From: Oceanihabitans sp.
GTDB lineage: Bacteria > Bacteroidota > Bacteroidia > Flavobacteriales > Flavobacteriaceae
Direction of reading: 5' to 3'
DNA: 12,179 bases
NCBI GenBank assembly: GCA_018067265.1
Contig: JAGPUY010000122.1
Coordinates: 1 to 12,179, forward strand
Shown: piece after piece, positions 6,401 to 12,179 of the stretch
Layout: every line of letters begins with the position of its first letter
Position numbering within the stretch: the stretch's first letter is position 1
The notes under the pieces: model-generated
The model's input: the letters and a program-made list of their open reading frames with translations, nothing else
What the model was told of the DNA's origin: nothing
The model's database searches: none
Program-made: the position numbers and the translations under genes

Positions 6401-6452
6401 CACCTCAATAAAAAACAGGCCATTTAAAAGCCTAACTAATAATAGATTAATC

Positions 6453-7394
6453 ATGTCAAACACCATTACTGAAGCAAAGATTTTTTCTTGTATGCAAAGT
6501 AAAGTTTTAGCAAAGAAAATTGCTGATGCCTATGGGACACATTTAGGTAATGTAATTACATCTACTTATAGCGATGGCGAATTCCAACCATCTTATGAAG
6601 AATCTATTCGTGGAACCCGCGTTTTCATTATTGGTTCTACAAATCCTGGTCCAGAAAACTTAATGGAAATGTTGTTAATGTTGGATGCTGCAAAACGAGC
6701 ATCTGCAAGACATATTACAGCAGTAATACCTTATTTTGGTTGGGCAAGACAAGACAGAAAAGACAAACCTAGAGTTCCTATTGCTGCAAAATTAGTGGCT
6801 AAAATGTTAGAAACTGCTGGAGCGACTAGAATAATTACTATGGATTTGCATGCAGATCAAATACAAGGTTTTTTTGAAAAACCTGTAGACCATTTGTTTG
6901 CTTCCACTATATTTTTACCGTATCTAAAAGAATTAAAGTTAGATAACCTTACTATTGCCTCTCCAGATATGGGAGGTTCTAAAAGAGCATATGCATATTC
7001 GAAAGCTTTGACTAGTGATGTTGTAATATGTTACAAGCAACGTGCTAAAGCAAATGTAATTTCCCACATGGAACTTATTGGTGACGTTACAGGTAAGAAT
7101 GTGGTATTAGTAGATGATATGGTAGATACTGCCGGAACATTAACTAAAGCCGCAGATTTAATGATGGAAAGAGGCGCTTTAAGTGTTAGAGCAATTTGTA
7201 CACATCCTATTTTATCTGGGAATGCTTACGAAAGAATAGAAGAATCTAAACTAGAAGAATTAATAGTTACAGACTCCATTCCGCTTCAAAAAGAAAGTGC
7301 TAAAATTAAAGTATTAAGCGCTGCTGATTTATTTGCTGAAGTGATGCAAAACGTACACCACAACAAATCTATTAGCTCAAAATTTTTAATGTAA
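6453..7394 (+). CDS. prs: Ribose-phosphate pyrophosphokinase (PRPP synthase)
   Basis: This 313-residue cytosolic enzyme transfers pyrophosphate from ATP to ribose 5-phosphate. The product, PRPP, is used for purine, pyrimidine, histidine and NAD synthesis. All family motifs are present: the flexible ATP loop GWARQDRKDKPR (96-107), the metal-binding segment DLHADQIQGFF (131-141, His133), the catalytic region ASPDMGGSKRA (169-179) and the PRPP-binding loop VVLVDDMVDTAGT (217-229). Length is normal for a class I enzyme. The ATG at 6453 gives the usual N-terminus. The stop is 26 bases before rplY with no terminator between, so the two genes are probably co-transcribed from the promoter near 6393. 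The pairing with L25 is common in bacteria. The C-terminal ten residues (NKSISSKFLM) look like a species-level tail. Confidence 0.97.
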   Translation: MSNTITEAKIFSCMQSKVLAKKIADAYGTHLGNVITSTYSDGEFQPSYEESIRGTRVFIIGSTNPGPENLMEMLLMLDAAKRASARHITAVIPYFGWARQDRKDKPRVPIAAKLVAKMLETAGATRIITMDLHADQIQGFFEKPVDHLFASTIFLPYLKELKLDNLTIASPDMGGSKRAYAYSKALTSDVVICYKQRAKANVISHMELIGDVTGKNVVLVDDMVDTAGTLTKAADLMMERGALSVRAICTHPILSGNAYERIEESKLEELIVTDSIPLQKESAKIKVLSAADLFAEVMQNVHHNKSISSKFLM

Positions 7395-7420
7395 TTAATA
7401 ATTAATATAAAAACAAAAAA

Positions 7421-8041
7421 ATGAAATCGATTACAATCAACGGATCTCAAAGAGAAAGCGTAGGCAAAAAAGCAACAAAAGCTTTACGTAATGCTGGTCA
7501 GGTTCCTTGCGTATTATACGGAGGAGACAAACCAGTGCATTTCTCTGCACAAGAATTAGCTTTCTCTAAACTAGTATACACGCCTAATGCGCATACAGTT
7601 GTAATTGAGCTTACAGATGGTACTACACTTAATGCGGTATTACAAGACATTCAATTTCACCCTGTAACAGACAGAATTTTACACGTAGATTTCTATCAGT
7701 TATTTGATGACAAAGAAATTGCATTAAATATTCCTGTAGAATTAATAGGAAACGCTAAAGGTGTTAAAAATGGTGGTGTTTTAAGAAAAAACAACCGTAA
7801 ATTACGTGTGAAAGCATTACCTGCTAACTTACCAGATATAATTGAAATAGATATTACTAATTTAAAAATTGGAGATAAAGTATCTGTAGCAGATTTAAAT
7901 CAAGAAAAATACACTTTATTACACTCAGAAAACACAGTAGTTTGTCAAATTAAGACATCTAGAACTGCAGTTGTTGATGATGAAGATGAAGAAGAAGGTG
8001 CAGAAGGAGAAGCTCCTGCAACGGATGACGCTCAAGAATAA
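7421..8041 (+). CDS. rplY: 50S ribosomal protein L25, Ctc/TL5 long form
   Basis: This 206-residue protein binds 5S rRNA in the large ribosomal subunit. The N-terminal L25 domain (about 1-90) has the opening MKSITINGSQRESVGKKATK and the family segment AGQVPCVLYGG (25-35). A second beta-rich domain (about 95-180) marks the long Ctc/TL5 form rather than the short E. coli form. The tail from residue 185 is strongly acidic (DDEDEEEGAEGE) and probably disordered, which is usual in Bacteroidota copies. It follows prs in the same direction after 26 bases and is closed by a terminator hairpin, so prs-rplY is likely a two-gene unit. Recognition is by overall sequence pattern and gene order. Confidence 0.95.
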   Translation: MKSITINGSQRESVGKKATKALRNAGQVPCVLYGGDKPVHFSAQELAFSKLVYTPNAHTVVIELTDGTTLNAVLQDIQFHPVTDRILHVDFYQLFDDKEIALNIPVELIGNAKGVKNGGVLRKNNRKLRVKALPANLPDIIEIDITNLKIGDKVSVADLNQEKYTLLHSENTVVCQIKTSRTAVVDDEDEEEGAEGEAPATDDAQE

Positions 8042-8063
8042 ATTCATTTATTTTTATAATTAC

Positions 8064-8099
8064 AAAAAAAGCATTCTGTTTATTCAGGATGCTTTTTTT
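8064..8099 (+). terminator. Intrinsic terminator after rplY
   Basis: AAAAAAAGCATTCTG and CAGGATGCTTTTTTT form a 15-base stem with one T-G pair around the loop TTTATT, ending in a run of seven T residues. It lies about 22 bases after the rplY stop. The pth start is only 27 bases further on, so pth needs read-through or a promoter overlapping this hairpin. Confidence 0.88.
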
Positions 8100-8125
8100 A
8101 TTTTTACAAAAAACAAAAATTTTCT

Positions 8126-8761
8126 ATGTGTAAATTCTTAACAGCTCTTTTCAAAAAAAAGAAGACTACACATAAAGCCAAAGAAATAGATTATATGAAA
8201 AAATTTCTAATTGTTGGACTAGGTAATATTGGAGAGAAGTACGCAAATACAAGACATAATATTGGTTTTAAAATGCTAGATTATTTAGCGGAAAAAGAAG
8301 AGCTTCAATTTGAAACTCAAAAACTAGGAGACATTACCACCTATAAATTTAAAGGAAGAACATTTATTTTACTCAAACCTAGTACCTATATGAATTTAAG
8401 CGGAAAAGCTATTCTATACTGGTTAACGAAAGAAAAAATCCCTTTAGAAAATTTACTAGTTATTACCGACGATTTAAACTTACCATTTGGAAGCATTCGA
8501 ATTAAGACCAAAGGAAGTGATGGAGGCCATAACGGATTAAAAGACACACAAGACAAATTAAACACGACCAAATACAATAGATTTAGGTTTGGTATTAGTG
8601 ATGCTTTTAGTACTGGCAGACAAGTAGATTACGTATTAGGAGAATGGACCGAAGAGGAAGAAAGTAAACTTCCTGAAAGATTAGAAAAAGGAAAAGAGAT
8701 TATTAAATCTTTTGGTACAGCAGGAATAAATAATACAATGAATACGTTTAACGGAAAATAA
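8126..8761 (+). CDS. pth: Peptidyl-tRNA hydrolase, with possible N-terminal extension
   Basis: This enzyme frees tRNA from peptidyl-tRNA released by stalled ribosomes. The core starts at an ATG at 8195 (MKKFLIVGLGNIG) and is 188 residues long, the usual size. Numbered from that ATG, the catalytic set is complete: Asn11, His21 in NTRHNIGF, Asn67 in STYMNLSGK, Asp92 in VITDDLNLPFG and Asn113 in GSDGGHNGL. An in-frame ATG at 8126 would add 23 residues, MCKFLTALFKKKKTTHKAKE plus IDY: a short hydrophobic stretch, then a lysine cluster. I give the longer frame because it is open and reads like protein, but either start is possible, and neither has a clear ribosome-binding site. The gene lies between two terminators. 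Confidence 0.92.
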   Translation: MCKFLTALFKKKKTTHKAKEIDYMKKFLIVGLGNIGEKYANTRHNIGFKMLDYLAEKEELQFETQKLGDITTYKFKGRTFILLKPSTYMNLSGKAILYWLTKEKIPLENLLVITDDLNLPFGSIRIKTKGSDGGHNGLKDTQDKLNTTKYNRFRFGISDAFSTGRQVDYVLGEWTEEEESKLPERLEKGKEIIKSFGTAGINNTMNTFNGK

Positions 8762-8788
8762 AAAGGAAGCCAATTGGCTTCCTTTTTT
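8761..8788. terminator. Bidirectional terminator between pth and the M36 peptidase gene
   Basis: A perfect 26-base dyad (8761-8786) has stems AAAAGGAAGCC and GGCTTCCTTTT around AATT. T-runs follow in both reading directions. It begins at the pth stop codon and lies 21 bases beyond the stop of the convergent peptidase gene, so it can serve both. Confidence 0.92.
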
Positions 8789-8808
8789 ATTAACGAGTAT
8801 TTTTAATA

Positions 8809-11535
8809 TCACTCTATAAGAATCTTTTTAATCGTCTCTTTCTCACCATCACTAACTTTTACTAAGTACATTCCAGATTGTACATTATCTAAGTTAATTT
8901 CTTGGTTGAAATCTGTAGTATTTAAATAAGACTTATTAAACACAGAACGACCTCTAATATCATAGACCTGAACCTTAATATCTTTATTAGAAGAGGAGTT
9001 TAAATGAATAGTAAACGCTCCGTTATTTGGGTTCGGAAATATAGAAAACGTGTTAAAAGCGTTTTCTGCAATAGATAAAGATTGTCCGCATATCTCCAAA
9101 GACCAATTATCTAAAGTACCTGTATCTACATTCCACCAATCTGTAATAGAGATCGTCCACACACCTTCACTTTCTAAACCATTAAAAGCGGATAAAGGAT
9201 TTACTGGATTAAAAACTCCAACTGCAGGATCTGCACATACTATAGCTGGTTGACCATCTTCAAAAGTCACATTCATTGCGTTTTCACTAGCACAATCTCT
9301 ATCCCAAACAACAACAGCAGTAGTACCATTTGGATGCATCAGTTCAATTACTAAATCACCAATATAAGAATGCGTAATTCCTACATTCAAAATCACAGAA
9401 TCAATATTTCTATTCTCTGAAGCAGGTATCGTCATGGTAGTTGTTAAGGCAGCTCCTGCAGCATTCGCCCCAACACCATCTGGAATCACTAAACCTAAAG
9501 CTCCAGAACCTACATCTGTACACGCTGGACAAGCAGCACCAGTTAAAACAGAAACATATTCGGTTATTGTAACGGTATCTGTGTTAAACGAATTCGTAGC
9601 AACCAAGGTAACATCATAGGTTCCAGCTGCCGCATAAGTTACTGTTGGATTTTGATCTGTAGACGTTGCAGGTGTCCCACCTTCAAAAGTCCAAGACCAA
9701 GATGTTGCACTTGGAGAAGAAGTATCCATAAATGTTATAGACGTATCTCCTTGTAAACAAACCGACGATGAGCTAGCATCAAAAGAGGCAACTGGCGGAC
9801 CAGGTAAAGCTGGTAATGTATATCCACAGTCTGATAATTTTGTATGAATCGTATTTATATCTGCAGGGCTATAATTTAAGTTTACTGCTGCTTGATACAC
9901 AGCAACTGCAGCATCATTTTGCCCAGTTGTTCCAGCGGTCATTCCTAAACCTTCCCAGAAAATTTTATCCATTTGTTGACCACCAATTTCATCCCAAATA
10001 CCCATTAGGCAAGTCGCCCAAATTTGTCCATCTGTATGTATAGAACCTGTTAAACCTCCTGGATAGGTAGCGGTATAATTAGTAACTCTACCATTCCAAC
10101 ATTCGTTATGTCCATCCCAATTAAATACCCAATTGTATTGTGGATCCGTTGAAGTCCATAAACCTAAACTTCTATTATAAGATTGCGCAACATAATCTCC
10201 AGTACCTTCTCCAAGACCTTCTAATCCACTATTTCCTCCAGAAGTTACCCAATCATGTAATCCATGACCTAATTCGTGATGAATAACATCCGAATCTTCT
10301 GCATCATCGACACAACCTTCACCAAAAGACAATTGTCCAGAACCACCAGTGTAATAGGATTGATCTGCGCCATCTGCGCCATGCGGATCAAATTTCACGC
10401 CTCCTACATATTGATAAGGCATCACATCACAACCCAAGGTATTATTTATATAATCCATCATAAAATCGATATGATAATAAGTGTTTGCCGCTTCAAACCC
10501 TTGTTCGTTTCTTGTAAAACTGAAATCTGAAGAATTTTGAGTAAATAATCCTGTATTTGGTGTATCGAAATCTACAATTTGCGCTCTTGGTCCTACCAAA
10601 GAATACGTGCCTCCTGTTTCTGTAATATCATTTAAGGTTACACTTACTCGCGCTGCTGTTAATTCTGCTGTATCTGCATCCGATCCATCTACATAACCAC
10701 CGCCATAAGCAACTATGTTTGAAGATAAAGGATCTGGATTAAACACCATTGCTGTACCACTTACTCTTCTTCTATAATCTGGCGTGGTGCTTGAAGTGTG
10801 CAAGCATTCGTTATTATGCGTATGGGTATCTTCATTATAGTATTGATTTAAATCTACTACTTTAAAAATCTCTTGAGTCTGTGCATCTACAAATACATGC
10901 CATTCTCCTAAAGGATTACTAGTTAAAATAGTTACTTCATGAGCCAATCTTGTCATTTTAGGATTGTTATAAATCATCAATCTATTGGCTTTATAAGAAA
11001 CGTCATTAGATACATTTAAATAATTATATGCTGTTGTATATGCTAGATCTTCAGAAACAGATGGCGTTGCATTATAATTTTTAATTACCTGAAAGCTGTT
11101 CATTACATAAACCACTTTATTTTCTGGAGAAATAGTAATAGTTACCTCCGCCTTATTTACAGGGTAACCATTTAAGTATTGCCTGAAACGCACAACAGAA
11201 CCCGCATTGGTAGTTCTTGTTGCGTGATGTTTCAGATTCTGAATTTCCTCTTTAGAGATTCCTAGTGTCTTAGATTCATGCTCTAAATAATACAGCGCCA
11301 TACTTTCTGGCGAACCTTGAGGGACTTCGTAATTTAAACCATAAAGAGCAACAGGAAATCCTGTTTCTATATTAACTCTCTGGTTGTTTTTAATTTCGGT
11401 TTGTATTGCTTCATCCTTTTCTAAATGTATTTCAAAAGAACGTTTCTCTACAGGCTTTTGTGCTAAAATGCTTAAGGAAAACAAAATTGCTATACCTGTA
11501 AAAAAAGCGAGTTTGTAGTGGGTAATTTTTTGCAT
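8809..11535 (-). CDS. Secreted M36 (fungalysin-like) metallopeptidase with PKD, P-domain and T9SS sorting domain
   Basis: This 908-residue exported protease begins with a signal peptide (1-25, ending ILAQ). A propeptide of the FTP/PepSY type spans about 45-230. The M36 catalytic region (about 255-575) has the zinc motif HELGH (His420, Glu421, His424) inside DVIHHELGHGLHDW. LGEGTGDY follows, whose Glu443 is the expected third ligand. A PKD domain lies at about 582-663 (TSWSWTFEGGTPA). A P-domain of the proprotein-convertase type follows at about 672-816 (HSYIGDLVIELMHPNGT, GVWTISITDWWNVDTGTLDN). The C-terminus (about 826-908) is a type A T9SS sorting domain: FSIFPNPNNGAF, VQVYDIRGR, then QSGMYLVKV. 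By family knowledge it is exported through Sec and then T9SS, and is either attached to the outer membrane or released. It probably digests external protein. Its substrate is unknown. Confidence 0.93.
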   Translation of the reverse strand: MQKITHYKLAFFTGIAILFSLSILAQKPVEKRSFEIHLEKDEAIQTEIKNNQRVNIETGFPVALYGLNYEVPQGSPESMALYYLEHESKTLGISKEEIQNLKHHATRTTNAGSVVRFRQYLNGYPVNKAEVTITISPENKVVYVMNSFQVIKNYNATPSVSEDLAYTTAYNYLNVSNDVSYKANRLMIYNNPKMTRLAHEVTILTSNPLGEWHVFVDAQTQEIFKVVDLNQYYNEDTHTHNNECLHTSSTTPDYRRRVSGTAMVFNPDPLSSNIVAYGGGYVDGSDADTAELTAARVSVTLNDITETGGTYSLVGPRAQIVDFDTPNTGLFTQNSSDFSFTRNEQGFEAANTYYHIDFMMDYINNTLGCDVMPYQYVGGVKFDPHGADGADQSYYTGGSGQLSFGEGCVDDAEDSDVIHHELGHGLHDWVTSGGNSGLEGLGEGTGDYVAQSYNRSLGLWTSTDPQYNWVFNWDGHNECWNGRVTNYTATYPGGLTGSIHTDGQIWATCLMGIWDEIGGQQMDKIFWEGLGMTAGTTGQNDAAVAVYQAAVNLNYSPADINTIHTKLSDCGYTLPALPGPPVASFDASSSSVCLQGDTSITFMDTSSPSATSWSWTFEGGTPATSTDQNPTVTYAAAGTYDVTLVATNSFNTDTVTITEYVSVLTGAACPACTDVGSGALGLVIPDGVGANAAGAALTTTMTIPASENRNIDSVILNVGITHSYIGDLVIELMHPNGTTAVVVWDRDCASENAMNVTFEDGQPAIVCADPAVGVFNPVNPLSAFNGLESEGVWTISITDWWNVDTGTLDNWSLEICGQSLSIAENAFNTFSIFPNPNNGAFTIHLNSSSNKDIKVQVYDIRGRSVFNKSYLNTTDFNQEINLDNVQSGMYLVKVSDGEKETIKKILIE

Positions 11536-11559
11536 AATACTGGCTTTTAATTAGTTTAA

Positions 11560-11580
11560 ATTTGTATTAAATATACAAAT
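11560..11580. repeat. Perfect 8-base inverted repeat upstream of the M36 peptidase
   Basis: ATTTGTAT (11560-11567) and ATACAAAT (11573-11580) are exact reverse complements around a five-base spacer. The element lies 25-45 bases before the M36 start codon and overlaps weak -7-like sequences on both strands, as an operator might. It could also be chance in such AT-rich DNA. Confidence 0.4.
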
Positions 11581-11743
11581 AAATTAAGGATGCTATTATC
11601 GTTTTTACAAAAAATATCCTTAGTCATTAAATACTTCACACCAAAACACATCTTTAGATCGTATTTTCATAGAATAACAGCCATTATTTCGACAAATCAA
11701 CAATCTATTATAATCTTGCATTACCAAGCACTAACAAGAGGTA

Positions 11744-11765
11744 AACACTTACAAAAGCAAGTGTT
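11744..11765. repeat. 7-base inverted repeat upstream of the rightward secreted protein
   Basis: AACACTT (11744-11750) and AAGTGTT (11759-11765) pair exactly around an eight-base spacer, about 80 bases before the start of the rightward gene. It may be an operator or a leader hairpin; no T-run follows. Confidence 0.35.
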
Positions 11766-11845
11766 AAAATTCACTTCAAACAGTTCTCATAAACATATTT
11801 TCAGTACTTTTATGGCTATAATTCAATTATTTTAAACTAATAAAA

Positions 11846-12179
11846 ATGAAAAAAATTACTTTTAGTCTTTTTATTTTTCTGTTGGCATCTCAGATTTCTG
11901 TGCGTGCTCAAGAACAAACAAAAAGCATAGGATCCAGTACGTCTTCACAGGTGTTCGATCCTACTCCAGCAACCTTAGAGTCTATAAACCAAACAGGTTT
12001 TGCAAGATGTTTAACTGTAGAAAGTGAAGCATTATTACAACAAAAATATCCTGAACGTTTATCTTCTGAGGAATTTGAAGCATGGTTAGCTCCTAAAGTC
12101 TTAGATGTAAAAGCGAACAGAGGATCTGCTAATAGATCTATTTTTAATATCCCAGTAGTAATACATATTATTCATAATG
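11846..12179 (+). CDS. Secreted protein, probably M43 (cytophagalysin-type) zinc metallopeptidase, 5' part only
   Basis: The frame is open from the ATG at 11846 to the window end, giving 111 residues. The N-terminus is a clear signal peptide (MKKITFSLFIFLLASQISVR followed by AQ), with cleavage likely next to residues 21-22. A propeptide-like region follows (about 23-97) with the sequence TGFARCLTVESEALLQQKYP. The last visible residues, IFNIPVVIHIIHN, match the entry strand of M43 peptidases of Bacteroidota, which typically read IPVVxHIxHNG at this point. The catalytic HExxH motif lies outside the window, so the family call rests on this short segment and the N-terminal style. If right, a PKD or T9SS sorting domain at the C-terminus would be expected. 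It is divergent from the M36 peptidase gene across a 310-base region. Confidence 0.68.
   Translation, partial: MKKITFSLFIFLLASQISVRAQEQTKSIGSSTSSQVFDPTPATLESINQTGFARCLTVESEALLQQKYPERLSSEEFEAWLAPKVLDVKANRGSANRSIFNIPVVIHIIHN

Larger units (their letters stand above)
11536..11845. other. Intergenic region between divergent secreted peptidase genes
   Basis: This very AT-rich region of 310 bases has no convincing gene. A frame at 11590-11835 would encode 81 residues with no Asp or Glu, which argues against translation. It holds two inverted repeats (11560-11580 and 11744-11765). A perfect plus-strand TAAATTTG octamer at 11557-11564 lacks a well-placed -33 element. A minus-strand TTTATTTG (11576-11583) is a one-mismatch -7 candidate for the M36 gene, with a TTG 24 bases upstream. 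I found no good promoter close to the rightward gene. Confidence 0.5.

Noticed and set aside
10363..10380. Nine-base tandem repeat ATCTGCGCC inside the peptidase gene
   Set aside because: It only encodes a repeated Gly-Ala-Asp in a loop near the catalytic domain; too short to suggest a special element.
9050..10530. Several plus-strand open frames inside the M36 peptidase gene
   Set aside because: The sense strand encodes a continuous multi-domain protein with clear motifs, so these are antisense by-products.
11590..11835. Open frame of 81 codons on the plus strand between the secreted peptidase genes
   Set aside because: Its product would have no Asp or Glu, few Gly, and many Ile, His and Ser, as expected of translated AT-rich non-coding DNA.
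1..12179. CRISPR array, insertion sequence, prophage or toxin-antitoxin locus
   Set aside because: No regularly spaced repeats, transposase or integrase motifs, or paired small toxin/antitoxin-like genes were seen.

Overview
The window looks like chromosomal DNA of a marine-type member of the Flavobacteriaceae (Bacteroidota). The base composition is AT-rich. Start codons lack clear Shine-Dalgarno sequences, and several upstream regions carry the Bacteroidota -7 element TAnnTTTG. Two secreted proteases are typical of the phylum, and one ends in a type IX secretion (T9SS) sorting domain. The genus cannot be fixed from this sequence.

Left part (1-3134): a LytS-type sensor histidine kinase, cut by the window edge, runs directly into a convergent DUF3109 cysteine-rich protein; the two stop codons touch. 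A rightward set follows: a MarC-family membrane protein, a 67-residue two-helix membrane protein, and a short thioredoxin-reductase-like flavoprotein. The last two overlap by one base.

Middle (3135-6452): a leftward set holds a HupE/UreJ-like membrane protein, a deoxycytidylate deaminase and an S41 (CtpA/Prc-type) peptidase. The deaminase and peptidase overlap by one base and share a likely promoter. A lone tRNA-Leu(CAA) follows, with its own -7 element and a strong intrinsic terminator.

Right-middle (6453-8790): prs (PRPP synthase), rplY (ribosomal protein L25/Ctc family) and pth (peptidyl-tRNA hydrolase) form a rightward housekeeping group. A terminator hairpin lies after rplY. A symmetric terminator after pth probably also serves the convergent protease gene.

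Right end (8809-12179): a 908-residue M36 (fungalysin-like) secreted metallopeptidase has the order propeptide, catalytic domain, PKD, P-domain and T9SS sorting domain. It is divergent from the start of a second secreted protein, probably an M43 metallopeptidase, cut by the window edge.

I see no CRISPR array, transposase, phage gene or integration scar. Most of the window is ordinary core genome. The least explained parts are the small membrane protein/flavoprotein pair, the nine-cysteine DUF3109 protein, the N-terminal extension of Pth, and a few perfect inverted repeats in the intergenic regions.
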